Part shown: positions 33,922 through 43,586 of the stretch, one piece after another | Numbering within the stretch: position 1 is the stretch's first letter | How the letters are laid out: every line of letters starts with the position of its first letter | Origin: Syntrophobacteraceae bacterium | GTDB lineage: Bacteria > Desulfobacterota > Syntrophobacteria > Syntrophobacterales > Syntrophobacteraceae | Assembly: GCA_013314815.1 (NCBI GenBank) | Contig: JABUEY010000001.1 | Span: forward strand, 1-64,000 | Length of the DNA stretch: 64,000 nucleotides | Direction of reading: 5' to 3' | The notes under the pieces: generated by a model | Databases searched by the model: none | The model's input: the letters and a program-made list of their open reading frames with translations, nothing else | What the model was told of the DNA's origin: nothing | Program-made: the position numbers and the translations under genes

Positions 33922-36345
33922 TCAAAGATCCCTGGCGATGGAGATCCGAAAGTGGGCTCCTCCCGCCGCTACATTTTCCACCCACACCCTGCCGCCGTGC
34001 TGTTCGGCGATTTCCTTCACGATGGCCAGTCCAAGACCGGTGCCCTGCACTTGTCCGGATGTGTCCGTTCTCTCGAATGCCCGGAAGATCTTCTCGGAAT
34101 CCCCCTCCCTCAATCCCCTGCCGTTATCGCTTACGGAAAAGACATGGAAATCGCCGGACTCCTCGTACCCAATCCGGATACTGCTCAACCGCTCGCCGCC
34201 ATATTTCAGCGAATTGTCCACCAGGTTTCTGAACGCGCGGAGGATGGACAGGCGGTCGGCGTGGATTTCCAGCGGAATGTCGGGAGTGAAAAGGCTGATT
34301 TCACGGATGCTGAGTTGAACGGAGAACTCGTCCCGGAGCATCTGCAGGATTTCTTGGATATTGACCTTTTCGATGGCCAGGCGGGCTTCCTTGGTGGATA
34401 TGTAGATGTTGATCTTTTCAACGAGGGCCGCGACGTGCTCGGACGCTCGCAGAATCTGATCGCAGTAGTCCCTCCCCTTTTCGTCGAGGACCTCTGACGC
34501 GTGTTTGCTCAATCGCCTCGTAAGCCCATAGATCCCTATCGCCGGGCTCTTCAGATCGTGGGCGACCGAGTAGGCAAAAAACTTCAGCTTCTGCGAAGCT
34601 TCCTTGAGTGCCTTTTCCGCCCGCGTCCGCTCCTCGATTTCATGAGTGAGCTGGCGGTTTGCCCAGGCCAGTTCATTGGTCCGTTCCATCACCAGTTCTT
34701 CGAGGTGCCGCCGGTACGTTTCCAGTTCCCCCTCCACCCTCTTTCGTTCGGAGATGTCCCTGACAACACCGACCAGGACCTGGCGCCCCTCCGATACGAA
34801 GGTTCCCGAGGCTATTTCAACGGGAAAGATTGAACCGTCCTTCTTCCTGTGATAACGAAGAGGCACCCTCGTTCTCCCACCGGTGGGACTATCCTGGATG
34901 GTCAACTCGGAAGGATCGGAATCGGCGGTGATGTCCTCATCATTCAATTCCAGGAATCGGCTGCGGGGATAGCCGTACAGTTGAAGGGCACTTTCGTTGG
35001 CGTCAATAAACCGGCGCGTTTCCGCATCGACGAGAGTGATCGCATCGGGCACGGTGGAAAACAATTCGCGGTACCTGCCTTCACTCTCCAGGAGCGCATT
35101 CTCGACCTCTTTGCGCTGGGAAAGGTCACGGCCGGTTACAATGAGAACCTTTTGCTTGCCGATAATGGCACGCCTGATGTTTATTTCTACCCAGAACAAC
35201 CGACCGCTCCGGTCTTTCGCTCTCCACTGAAAAACCTGCAGTTCTCCGTCGGCCGCTCTCTTCAGTCTTTCGATCACTTCGCGCTGTGTATACGGAGGTT
35301 CGCCCGAACTCAGATCCTCGACGCTGAGCCTGCGGATTTCATCTGGCGAATAACCGTACATTTCGCAGGTCTTCCGGTTCACTTCAATGATGGCGCCGCT
35401 TTCCTGTTCGTGGATGAATATGGCCTCATTGACGGAATCGAAGATGGTGCGGAAACGGGCCTCACTTTCCCGCAGAGCCCGCTCCGTCTGTTTCTGTTCG
35501 GTAATGTCGGTGATCGTGCCGACATAACCCTCGATCTGGCCCAACTCGTTCACCACGGGTGAAGACTGCCCGAGCACGGCTGTCACTTTACCCTGAGGGT
35601 GCTGGTACCTGTATTCCAAGCGGAAAGATGGATTGTTTCCGACGCTCCCGTACCACGCATCACGAACCCGTCGCCGATCCTCCGGATGGACAGCCTTCAC
35701 CCACCCATCGCCCAGCGCCTCCTCCAGAGTAATCCCCGTTATCTCGCACCACCGTTCATTCACATAGATGATATTTCCATCGATGTCCGTTCGAAAGATA
35801 CCCACGGGCGACAACCTGGCGAGGCTCTCAAAAAGCGCCTTACTCTTCACCAGGTCGCTTTCGGCACTCTTTCTGTCGGTAATATCGAGGATGACTCCCA
35901 CCAGCCCAAGTGGTGTACCACCAGGGGCGGCAAAGGTCGCTTTATGGAATATTACCGCCCGCCTGCTGCCGTCAGCTGCCTGAATGTACGATTCGTATAC
36001 CTGTTCGCCCGGGTTGGTGAAAAGGTGGGAATCCGCAATGCTGTAGCGACGGGCCAGTTCAACGGGCGCTATCTCGAACACGGTTTTCCCGATGATTTCG
36101 GATCTTCTCAGCCCGAGAAGTTCTTCAAATGCCCTGTTGCATCCCCGGTAGAGACCGTCTGTTCCCTTATAAAACACGGGGCTCGGAATCGCATCGATGA
36201 TTAGCTGAAGAAAGTCGGCGTGCGGCTTCGGATCGAATCGACCATCCTCATGAGACTCCGTCGCACTCTCGAGCCGGCAGATCTTTTCCCTCAGAGACTT
36301 CAGTTCTTCCAGCAGTTGTTTCTTCGTCTTGCTATCGTCTTTCAT
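33922..36345 (-). CDS. Soluble multi-PAS sensor histidine kinase
   Basis: The 807-residue protein starts with a coiled coil (KTKKQLLEELKSLREKI), then four PAS domains at about residues 45-160, 165-290, 295-410 and 415-540, several followed by PAC-type DITDRK/DITEQK motifs. A HisKA domain has SVAHDLKSPAIGIYG; the ATPase domain has FRNLVDNSLKYGG (N), VSDNGRGL (G1), FERTD (F) and GTGLGLAIV (G2), all intact. There are no membrane segments, so it senses an internal cue. The ATG at 36345 is chosen because the coiled coil starts there; no strong ribosome site is seen. No response regulator is adjacent. Confidence 0.92.
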   Translation of the reverse strand: MKDDSKTKKQLLEELKSLREKICRLESATESHEDGRFDPKPHADFLQLIIDAIPSPVFYKGTDGLYRGCNRAFEELLGLRRSEIIGKTVFEIAPVELARRYSIADSHLFTNPGEQVYESYIQAADGSRRAVIFHKATFAAPGGTPLGLVGVILDITDRKSAESDLVKSKALFESLARLSPVGIFRTDIDGNIIYVNERWCEITGITLEEALGDGWVKAVHPEDRRRVRDAWYGSVGNNPSFRLEYRYQHPQGKVTAVLGQSSPVVNELGQIEGYVGTITDITEQKQTERALRESEARFRTIFDSVNEAIFIHEQESGAIIEVNRKTCEMYGYSPDEIRRLSVEDLSSGEPPYTQREVIERLKRAADGELQVFQWRAKDRSGRLFWVEINIRRAIIGKQKVLIVTGRDLSQRKEVENALLESEGRYRELFSTVPDAITLVDAETRRFIDANESALQLYGYPRSRFLELNDEDITADSDPSELTIQDSPTGGRTRVPLRYHRKKDGSIFPVEIASGTFVSEGRQVLVGVVRDISERKRVEGELETYRRHLEELVMERTNELAWANRQLTHEIEERTRAEKALKEASQKLKFFAYSVAHDLKSPAIGIYGLTRRLSKHASEVLDEKGRDYCDQILRASEHVAALVEKINIYISTKEARLAIEKVNIQEILQMLRDEFSVQLSIREISLFTPDIPLEIHADRLSILRAFRNLVDNSLKYGGERLSSIRIGYEESGDFHVFSVSDNGRGLREGDSEKIFRAFERTDTSGQVQGTGLGLAIVKEIAEQHGGRVWVENVAAGGAHFRISIARDL

Positions 36346-36838
36346 CTTTAAGCTACACCAGGTTGATGGCGCATCCGGGTCATCTCCGGGACAGGTTGTG
36401 GAAGCTCGTGCAAAACCGGACACACTGTGCGGCAGGATACATTCCTTCGTCCTTTTTCACGAAACGAGGATGCACAGGGCTCACGTGAAGTCACTCAGAT
36501 CGAACAGGCCGATAATCTGAAAAAATTATATTAATGAAAACACAGATCGCTGGAAGAGTCCAGCATCCATCTGCAAATCAGGCACTCAATAAGGCAGGAT
36601 CGCAACCTGTGAGCCGGGTCGCTCACTGATGGGACAGGCAGGTTGAAAGGCCGTTTCTGAATTGCTCTGCAGCAGACCTGATGACGTATTCCAAGCATTC
36701 GAGTAAAATATATTGCAGAGAAACAGGAATGAAAAGAAGGATTTTAGCTACAAATTTCTAATATAAATGATAAAAGTATAATATTCGTATCATGGCATTT
36801 GACCCATGCTGAAGTCTTTTTGCAAAGGAGAATGCCCA
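36346..36838. other. Divergent intergenic region, PAS kinase / small-protein operon
   Basis: About 490 bases, notably AT-rich for this genome. For the kinase, a -10-like TATAAT lies on the - strand at 36525-36530, with no good -35. A perfect hairpin GCTGGA-AGAG-TCCAGC is at 36549-36564. For the rightward operon, a TATAAT is at 36777-36782. No open frame here is convincing. Confidence 0.5.
36777..36782 (+). promoter_or_regulatory. Putative -10 element of the small-protein/GNAT/M20 operon
   Basis: A perfect TATAAT in an AT-rich run lies about 57 bases before the small-protein ATG. The matching -35 position (36754-36759, ATTTCT) is poor, so an activator or another sigma factor may be needed. 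Confidence 0.4.
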
Positions 36839-36997
36839 ATGGCTGGCAGGGGGCGATTTGGAAAATACGGAGATTTGAAGCGAAAGGAAAAGCTCAGGAA
36901 GAACCGGCTGCTGTTCTCCGTTCAGGCGAGGAGCCTTTATGGTTCCGGGAAAGCGGCCGCAGACAGGCACACGCATAAAGGAGAAAACAACAAGTAG
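36839..36997 (+). CDS. Small basic protein, function unknown
   Basis: Fifty-two residues starting MAGRGRFGKYGDLKRKEKLRK, very rich in Arg and Lys, without cysteines. An AAAGGAG site lies 8 bases before the ATG, better than for many large genes here. The stop is 5 bases before the GNAT acetyltransferase gene, so the two are probably co-translated. The basic, glycine-containing start suggests RNA or ribosome binding, but I recognise no family. A longer in-frame start at 36806 is less likely. Confidence 0.6.
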   Translation: MAGRGRFGKYGDLKRKEKLRKNRLLFSVQARSLYGSGKAAADRHTHKGENNK

Positions 36998-37002
36998 GTT
37001 TT

Positions 37003-37569
37003 ATGGATTCACAGGAAAACTCAGAACCAAGAAGAAAACGTGCACAGGTATTCATACGTACGATGGAAATCGATGATCTCGCCACTGTTTTTCATCTCGG
37101 CGAGAGGCTTTTCACTGCCCGGGAAGCTCCGAATCTTTACAGAACATGGGACGAATACGAAGTGATCAACCTGTTTCAGGCAGACTCGGAATACTGCCTG
37201 GTGGCCGAGTCGGACGACCGCATCGTGGGATTCGCCCTGGGCACGACAGTCACCAAGAGCCACTCCGCTTGGAAATACGGTTACCTCGTGTGGCTCGGCA
37301 TCGATCCCGACTTTCACGCGCAGGGAATCGCATCAAGGCTCTTCACGAGATTCCGGGACCTGATGCTCGAAGATGGAGTCCGAATGCTCCTGGTGGACAC
37401 CGAGGCTGACAATCTCCCCGCTCTTCATTTTTTCAGGAAGATGGGATTCGGCCACCCCCAGGAGCACATCTACCTGGCTCTCAATCTCGATCCGCAATTG
37501 CGCCAGTACAGGGGAAAAAGATTGAACGGTCGTGCAGGTTCGAGGTACAGGGTAAACGGTGACGACTAA
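37003..37569 (+). CDS. GNAT family N-acetyltransferase (RimI-like)
   Basis: The 188-residue protein has the GNAT core: FIRTMEIDDLATVFHLGERLF at the start, GFALGTTV strand, then the acetyl-CoA loop in LGIDPDFHAQGIASRLFTRF, and LLVDTEADNLPALHFFRKMGF, the usual C-terminal part. The target amine is unknown. It follows the small basic protein by 5 bases and overlaps the M20 gene by 11 bases, so the three genes form one operon. The basic protein and the N-acyl hydrolase relatives next door make an acetylation/deacylation pair conceivable. Confidence 0.88.
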   Translation: MDSQENSEPRRKRAQVFIRTMEIDDLATVFHLGERLFTAREAPNLYRTWDEYEVINLFQADSEYCLVAESDDRIVGFALGTTVTKSHSAWKYGYLVWLGIDPDFHAQGIASRLFTRFRDLMLEDGVRMLLVDTEADNLPALHFFRKMGFGHPQEHIYLALNLDPQLRQYRGKRLNGRAGSRYRVNGDD

Positions 37570-38737
37570 ACTCTCGTCGGGGATCAAGGCAAGGCGCCTG
37601 CGAAAGCTTCTCCACCGGTTGGTGGACATATACAGCCCGTCAGGGAAGGAAGAGGAAATACTGCATTTTCTCTGCGGATACTTGAAACGGCACGGGCTCC
37701 CGGTAATCATGCAGCCCGTGGACACCAACCGTTACAATCTCGTGGTGAATCCCTCACCGGATGCCGCAGCGGCGGTATTCGTCGCCCATGTGGATACGGT
37801 GGTCGCCTATGACCTCGATCATCTGGGATGCGTGGAAAAGGGCGACATCATCGGAGGGCTCGGAGCCGCCGACATGAAGGGAGGCTGCGCCGCGATGATC
37901 GAAGCATGGATCTCCTTCATGGAGGCGGCTTCTTCTCCACCTCCCGTGGCTTTGGCCCTGGTGGTGGGGGAAGAGGAAGAGGGGGATGGGGCGCAGAAGC
38001 TCGTGAAAGAATACCATTTCCCATGGGCACTCATCGGAGAACCGACGGATCTTCATCCCTGTCTCGCTCACTATGGCTATATCGAAGTGCAGCTCACCGC
38101 CACGGGAAGGCGTATGCATGCATCCCTCGCCAACCAGGGGCGCAACCCCGTCGAGACGATGCTTCAGCTCCTGCTCAAGATCTCGCATTTCCTTGCCTCC
38201 GAACATCCCGAACTGGTCTACAACATCAGGGATCTATCGAGTGCCCGGGCTGGCTTTGCCGTGCCGGAGCGCTGCAACGCCTGGCTGGACATTCATCTGC
38301 CACCGACGGCTCCCCTGGGTGAAATATCTGCGGAAATTGAAGAAATTCTAATCCGCGAAAAACAGCTCCATCGGAAATTCAATGCTTCTCTGCGGTTCGC
38401 CAACATCCATTCGGGATATGAACTCCCCGAGAAAGGGGACCTCGTCGACATCCTCCGAGAAATCCTGCCGCGACACTCCAGCCCCTGGACTCCACAGGCC
38501 TTTCGCAGCCATTCCGATGCAAACCTCCTCTGGGCTCATGGAACCAAACCGATCCTGCTCGGCCCCGGCGTACTGGAAAAGGCTCATGCCCCGGACGAGT
38601 CCATTTCCTTCGACCAGGTGTTGTCCGCATCGCGGATCTATTACGACATTATGAAGGCACTGACTGCGCGGGAACAGAAAGTCGGCAACCAGAACCCGGA
38701 TCGACAGTCCTTCGGCGAGAACTTTCATCCTGATTGA
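37559..38737 (+). CDS. M20 family metallohydrolase (ArgE/DapE/LysK-like)
   Basis: The 392-residue protein has the M20 metal pattern: FVAHVDTV (His, Asp), GAADMKGG (bridging Asp), VVGEEEEGDGA (catalytic and metal Glu), GEPTD and a late FRSHSDANL (His). The N-terminal LVDIYSPSGKEEEI resembles LysK and acetylornithine deacetylase. It hydrolyses an N-acyl amino acid or small peptide in the cytoplasm. The GTG start overlaps the acetyltransferase stop by 11 bases. Exact substrate is unknown. Confidence 0.88.
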   Translation: MTTKLSSGIKARRLRKLLHRLVDIYSPSGKEEEILHFLCGYLKRHGLPVIMQPVDTNRYNLVVNPSPDAAAAVFVAHVDTVVAYDLDHLGCVEKGDIIGGLGAADMKGGCAAMIEAWISFMEAASSPPPVALALVVGEEEEGDGAQKLVKEYHFPWALIGEPTDLHPCLAHYGYIEVQLTATGRRMHASLANQGRNPVETMLQLLLKISHFLASEHPELVYNIRDLSSARAGFAVPERCNAWLDIHLPPTAPLGEISAEIEEILIREKQLHRKFNASLRFANIHSGYELPEKGDLVDILREILPRHSSPWTPQAFRSHSDANLLWAHGTKPILLGPGVLEKAHAPDESISFDQVLSASRIYYDIMKALTAREQKVGNQNPDRQSFGENFHPD

Positions 38738-39218
38738 CAGTACATTGCCCCTGAGGTTTGCGCCGCATCTTTCTTGGCTTTAGCAGCGGCCCGAAGGCAG
38801 AAACATGAAGTTGGCCAGACTCTTGGCCTGACCTGCCCTGGTTTCCGTTTTTGTCGAGCATCCGGGCATCCCTGTGGACGCACAGGGATGAATACAAATT
38901 GCGGCAGCCTTTAAGGAAGAACCGTGTTTTTCATCCTCCGTCCTTTATCCATATTTCTGCATCAACCGTCGGGGGGAGTCCCACCGATAGAGGCATTCTA
39001 TCGTCTGCTGTCGATCCGCTTTTCTTGGATGCAGAGGCTGTCCTGTATTCGAGTCCAAACCCGAAGGTCGACGGCTATTCGTTTTGCCATGGATGCGGCA
39101 AAACATGGAAGTGCCTATATTGACGTTACTGCATTGCGATGTCGGATGCGATGAGTTGCACTATCGAGGCAGGAGCACCTTCGTCCAACACAACAGCTAC
39201 AAGGGAGGGTTGAAATCT
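38738..39218. other. Intergenic region upstream of ppdK
   Basis: About 480 bases without a supportable gene. It holds a perfect hairpin at 38867-38890. I see no clear promoter; TTGACG at 39119-39124 lacks a good -10. Short open frames have no motif. Confidence 0.45.
38867..38890. other. Perfect 10-base-pair hairpin CATCCCTGTG-GACG-CACAGGGATG
   Basis: Two perfectly complementary 10-base arms flank a 4-base loop, about 130 bases past the M20 stop and 330 bases before ppdK. No T run follows on either strand, so a simple terminator is doubtful; mRNA end protection or an operator are alternatives. Confidence 0.5.
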
Positions 39219-41966
39219 ATGTCTAAGAAATGGGTCTACAGCTTCGATGAACTTGACCAGGCGGCATCCTACTGCGGCGGCGACTGGGAATGCGTCCGCG
39301 GCCTGCTCGGCGGGAAAGGAGCCAACCTCGCTGAAATGACTCGGATCGGCCTGCCTGTTCCCCCCGGTTTTACGGTAACCACCGAGGCATGCAATGCGTA
39401 CCTTGCCGCCGGAATGAAATTCCCGGAGGATATGTGGGAGCAGGAACTGGAAGCCCTGGCCTCCATCGAGAAGAAAACCGGCAAGAAGTTCGGCGACCCC
39501 GCCAACCCTCTGCTGCTTTCCTGCCGCTCGGGAGCCAAGTTCTCCATGCCTGGAATGATGGATACCGTGCTCAACATCGGTCTCAATGAAGAGACTGTCG
39601 AGAGCATGATCCAAAGCACGGGTGACGCCCGTTTTGTTTTCGATTCCTACCGCCGCCTGATCCAGATGTTCGGTTCCGTAGTCATGGGTGTGCCCGACGA
39701 GCCGTTCGAGGAAGTGATCACCGAGTGCCGCAGGAGCAGGGGAGTCAAGAACGATTCCGAACTGACCGCCGACGACTGGAAGGTGGTCGGCGAACGATTC
39801 AAGGACATTTTCCGGCGTCACAACCGCATCGATTTCCCCACCGATCCGTTCGAACAGCTCCGCCTGGCCACGGAAGCCGTCTTCAAGTCCTGGAACGGCA
39901 AGCGGGCCGTTGACTATAGAAACGCGGCAAAAATTCCTCACGACCTCGGCACTGCGGTGAACATTCAGACGATGGTGTTCGGAAACATGGGAGACGACAG
40001 CGCCACGGGCGTGGCCATGACCCGCAATGCCAGCACGGGAGAGAAGAAGATCGAGGGCGACTACCTGATCAACGCGCAGGGCGAAGACGTGGTGGCGGGC
40101 ATCCGCACAACGGAGCCGGTCGAGCACATGGCTGAAACGATGCCGGGGCCATGGAGCGAATTTGTCGAGATCACTCAGAAACTCGAAAAACACTACCGCA
40201 ATATGCAGGACGTTGAATTCACCGTGGAACGGGGCAAGCTATGGATGCTCCAGACCCGCGACGGAAAGCGCACCGCACAGGCTGCCGTACGCATTGCGGT
40301 GGAAATGGCCGAAGAGGGGCTGATCAGCCGTGAGGAGGCCGTAATGCGGGTGACCCCGGAACAGGTGGACTTCTTCCTGCACCCGCAGTTCACTTCCGCA
40401 TCCAAGAAGGTTGCCAAGGCGGAGGGCCGGCTGCTGGCCTCGGGATTGAACGTCTCCCCCGGTGCCGCCGTGGGCATGGTGGCTTTCGATGCGGACCTGG
40501 CTGAGAGTTGGGCGAAGAAAGAAGGGAAAAAGGTGATCATGGTGAGGCCCGAAACGAAGCCCGACGATGTCCATGGCATGCTGGCGGCCGAAGGGATTCT
40601 CACCAGTCGCGGCGGCCGGACCAGCCATGCCGCCCTCGTCGCCCGCCAGTTCGGCAAACCTGCCGTGGTCGGCGTCACCGCCCTCGATATCGATATGAAC
40701 CTGCGCCTGATGAAGGTGGGCGAGCAGGTGATCAATGAAGGCGATTACGTCGCCATCGACGGCTCGACGGGCGAGGTATTCCTGGGCAAGCTGGAAACCA
40801 TGGTGCCCGACATCTCCGATCCCTGGTTGATGAGGCTCTTGAAATGGGCCGATTCCTTCCGGCGCCTGGGGGTGTGGGCTAATGCGGACTACCCCGACGA
40901 TGCGAAGCGAGCCCGTGAATACGGCGCTGGAGGCATAGGGCTGTGCCGGACCGAGCATATGTTCTTCCAGCCTGAACGGCTGCCTCTCGTGCAGAAGATG
41001 ATCATGACCAATCAGCCCGCCGAACGGCGCGAGGCACTGGATGCTCTGCTGCCGTTTCAGCGCGAGGATTTCGTTGGCCTTTTCAGGGCGATGGACGGTC
41101 TGCCAGTGATTATCCGCCTCATCGATCCGCCTCTGCACGAGTTCCTTCCAAGCTTCGAGTCTCTCATGATCAGCCTGGCGGACAATAAAATCCGCCTGCT
41201 CAACGCAAAAAATCTGCAGGAAATCGATGAATTATTGCACAAGATCGAGGACGACGAGCATGTTCTCAAGCGGGTGGAAGCTCTGCATGAGGCAAACCCC
41301 ATGCTGGGCCTTCGGGGAGTGCGCCTGGGGATCATGATGTCCGACCTGACCCAGATGCAGGTGCGAGCTATATTTGAAGCTGCATGTCAATGCGTGAGGG
41401 AAGGCGTGGACGTCCATCCCGAGGTGATGATCCCTCTTACCGCCCACGTGAACGAACTCAAGGTGCAGCGCGAAGCTCTCGAAGCCGTGGCCAGGGAAGT
41501 GCTCGAAGAACACCAGGCCTCCATCGATTACAAGTTCGGCACGATGATCGAGATTCCGCGAGCCGCCCTCACCGCTGACGAAATCGCCGAACACGCCGAA
41601 TTCTTTTCCTTCGGCACCAACGACCTGACTCAAACCACCTACGGCATCAGCCGGGACGATGCCGAGAAGGGATTCCTTATCGATTATATCCAGCGGGGAA
41701 TTCTGCCCGAGAACCCCTTCGAGGTCATCGACGAGATGGGTGTGGGAAAACTCATGGGAATCGGCGTGGACCTGGGCCGGAAAACGCGCCCGGATCTCGA
41801 AGTGGGGATCTGTGGTGAACACGGTGGAGACCCGAAATCCATCGCCATCTGTCATAGGTTGGGGCTCAACTACGTCAGCTGCTCTCCCTTCCGCGTTCCC
41901 ATCGCCCGGCTGGCGGCGGCCCAGACAGCTCTTCGAGAGCACATGAACGTAGATGAAGACCTCTAG
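39219..41966 (+). CDS. ppdK: Pyruvate, phosphate dikinase
   Basis: The 915-residue protein has the PPDK order: N-terminal ATP-grasp (LLGGKGANLAEMTRIGLPVPPGFT, then SCRSGAKFSMPGMMDTVLN), the phosphohistidine domain with GGRTSHAALVARQF, and the PEP/pyruvate TIM barrel with EHMFF, GTNDLTQTTYG and CGEHGGDPKSI. ATG 39219 follows GGGAGG at nine bases; upstream in-frame codons are not PPDK-like. It interconverts pyruvate, ATP and Pi with PEP, AMP and PPi. In an anaerobe feeding on short acids it would support gluconeogenesis from pyruvate or a PPi-linked glycolysis; direction is inferred. Confidence 0.96.
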   Translation: MSKKWVYSFDELDQAASYCGGDWECVRGLLGGKGANLAEMTRIGLPVPPGFTVTTEACNAYLAAGMKFPEDMWEQELEALASIEKKTGKKFGDPANPLLLSCRSGAKFSMPGMMDTVLNIGLNEETVESMIQSTGDARFVFDSYRRLIQMFGSVVMGVPDEPFEEVITECRRSRGVKNDSELTADDWKVVGERFKDIFRRHNRIDFPTDPFEQLRLATEAVFKSWNGKRAVDYRNAAKIPHDLGTAVNIQTMVFGNMGDDSATGVAMTRNASTGEKKIEGDYLINAQGEDVVAGIRTTEPVEHMAETMPGPWSEFVEITQKLEKHYRNMQDVEFTVERGKLWMLQTRDGKRTAQAAVRIAVEMAEEGLISREEAVMRVTPEQVDFFLHPQFTSASKKVAKAEGRLLASGLNVSPGAAVGMVAFDADLAESWAKKEGKKVIMVRPETKPDDVHGMLAAEGILTSRGGRTSHAALVARQFGKPAVVGVTALDIDMNLRLMKVGEQVINEGDYVAIDGSTGEVFLGKLETMVPDISDPWLMRLLKWADSFRRLGVWANADYPDDAKRAREYGAGGIGLCRTEHMFFQPERLPLVQKMIMTNQPAERREALDALLPFQREDFVGLFRAMDGLPVIIRLIDPPLHEFLPSFESLMISLADNKIRLLNAKNLQEIDELLHKIEDDEHVLKRVEALHEANPMLGLRGVRLGIMMSDLTQMQVRAIFEAACQCVREGVDVHPEVMIPLTAHVNELKVQREALEAVAREVLEEHQASIDYKFGTMIEIPRAALTADEIAEHAEFFSFGTNDLTQTTYGISRDDAEKGFLIDYIQRGILPENPFEVIDEMGVGKLMGIGVDLGRKTRPDLEVGICGEHGGDPKSIAICHRLGLNYVSCSPFRVPIARLAAAQTALREHMNVDEDL

Positions 41967-42358
41967 ATAGTAAAACGTCCCGGACTCAACCCGCGGGTAA
42001 GCTCCGGAATCAACACATCGAATCCCTGCCTGCCGGCAAGCAAACCGGCAGCGCACGGATCGGAACTCTATTCAGCACTGAAGCAAGAAGGCGCTTTCCC
42101 TGTCCGTGAAGGTTCTCCGATGCCCTTCCGGTCAGGGAGAAGCCCCTTTTTCGAACGAACTTCGTTTCACCGCCCGACATTCGCGCTTACGGGCCAGCCG
42201 GCATTTTCTCATAAACGAGTACCTCTGTGCTTTTCCCACATGCAATGCTTTTCGCACATCCGGTGCTTTTTGCCGGAAGAACCCGATCGCTCCAATCCCG
42301 ACGGCGTGGAAAACGTCCTGTTGAAAAGGGAATCGACAGACGGCCGGCCGCCGCCCTC
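41967..42358. other. Intergenic region downstream of ppdK
   Basis: About 390 bases between convergent genes. A hairpin CTGCCGG / CCGGCAG lies near 42029-42050 without a T run and may end ppdK transcripts weakly. An 18-base tandem repeat is at 42228-42275. No gene is supportable here. Confidence 0.45.
42228..42275. repeat. Tandem repeat, 18-base units
   Basis: Units start TGCTTTT at 42228, 42246 and 42264, an exact 18-base period. Units 1 and 2 share TGCTTTT-C-CACAT with one mismatch in the middle; unit 3 keeps TGCTTTTTGC and then diverges. It lies between the ends of two convergent genes. Confidence 0.6.
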
Positions 42359-43519
42359 TCATCCTTCGCAGCTCAGCCGGTACATGATACCGGCGAGCAA
42401 TGCAGCCCGGGGCACAAGGCTTTCCACTTCAATCCGCTCTTCATCTCCGCACATGTCGTGGGTAAGCGGGCCCATGCCGTCCAGGGTCGCCACGCCGAGC
42501 GCGCCCGTAAAACACCCGTCCGAGCCTCCGTACTCCTCGATGGGTTCGAGCTCCATTCCCATCGCGCCGGCTACCTCTTCGGCAATCTTCAGAAGAACTT
42601 CCGTACCGGGGTTCGGTTCGAGAGGCGGACGGGTAAGTTTCCCTTCGAGCTCGATGCGTATACCGGGTAGAATCGGATTACGCGCTACATCCCTCACCCG
42701 GCTTTCGATCTCGCTCATGTGCGCGAGATCCCGAACGCGGACATCAATGTCCGCCCGTGCCTCGGCAGCGGTCACCTGCCGCGATCGACCTCCCTTGACC
42801 AGGTTCACCGATACCTTCACTCCCGATACGGGATCACTCAGTGATTCCAGCGCAAGGATCTTCAGGGCAAGTTCGCTGCATGCGTTCACACCGTTTGATT
42901 CCGGCTCGAGAACATGGGCGGCTCTGCCGTGGATGGTCAGGTAAAAGGAACCGAGCCCCCAGCGTCGCAAGCCGATGGAACCCGGCCTGGAGGACGGTTC
43001 CATAATCAGAGCCCAGGCGCAGTTCCGGGCGATATCCTCGATGCAGGGCCGCCCGCGCACGCTTCCTGTTTCCTCGTCGCCGGTGAGGAAGATCGAGACG
43101 GGAGGCGTGCCCAGACCGAGGTCGTTCAGTACTCTCAGCGCGTAGAGCATCTGCACGATGCCTCCCTTCATGTCTCCCACCCCCGGCCCGTACGCCAGGC
43201 CCCCTTCCAGTCGAAACGGCCTTTCAGCAGCGGTGCCTTCGGGGAAAACCGTATCCAGGTGAGCGGAAAGAAAGAGCCTCCGGCTTCCTCTTCCGAAACG
43301 TTCGGCCCGGATATGATCGCCGCTCTCCTTTTCATGAACAATCGAAACCTCGAATCCCAGGGCTTCGAGTTCCCTTGCCACGATACTTCCGCACATATCG
43401 ATGCCTTCTTTGCAGAAGGTCCCGCTGTCGATGTTGACCAGGCGCTCGATCAGGGCAAGCATTTCATTTCGTTTCTCCTGGAGTATCTGCAACATTCTTT
43501 CCATTTCGTTCCTTTCCAT
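42359..43519 (-). CDS. M20 family metallopeptidase (carboxypeptidase G2-like)
   Basis: The 386-residue protein has the M20 ligands FLSAHLDTVF, GVGDMKGG, LTGDEETGS (catalytic Glu pair), MEPSS and a late PLTHDMCG (His). The ILQEKRNEMLALIERLVNIDSGTF start resembles glutamate carboxypeptidase (CPG2) relatives. The ATG at 43519 follows GGGGAG by 7 bases; the upstream in-frame ATG at 43633 is in the regulatory gap. It is transcribed divergently from the hut operon, so it may act in the same catabolic response, for example by releasing histidine or glutamate from small peptides or acyl derivatives. That link is inference. Confidence 0.88.
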   Translation of the reverse strand: MERNEMERMLQILQEKRNEMLALIERLVNIDSGTFCKEGIDMCGSIVARELEALGFEVSIVHEKESGDHIRAERFGRGSRRLFLSAHLDTVFPEGTAAERPFRLEGGLAYGPGVGDMKGGIVQMLYALRVLNDLGLGTPPVSIFLTGDEETGSVRGRPCIEDIARNCAWALIMEPSSRPGSIGLRRWGLGSFYLTIHGRAAHVLEPESNGVNACSELALKILALESLSDPVSGVKVSVNLVKGGRSRQVTAAEARADIDVRVRDLAHMSEIESRVRDVARNPILPGIRIELEGKLTRPPLEPNPGTEVLLKIAEEVAGAMGMELEPIEEYGGSDGCFTGALGVATLDGMGPLTHDMCGDEERIEVESLVPRAALLAGIMYRLSCEG

Positions 43520-43586
43520 ATTTAACTCCCCGCATCGTTTGATCGTTTTTTTGCGGACCCGATCATTCACATCCCCCGTATTCGGG

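Noticed and set aside
36839-36997. Small protein as a LysW amino-group carrier
   Set aside because: LysW is acidic with zinc-binding Cys; this product is basic and has none.
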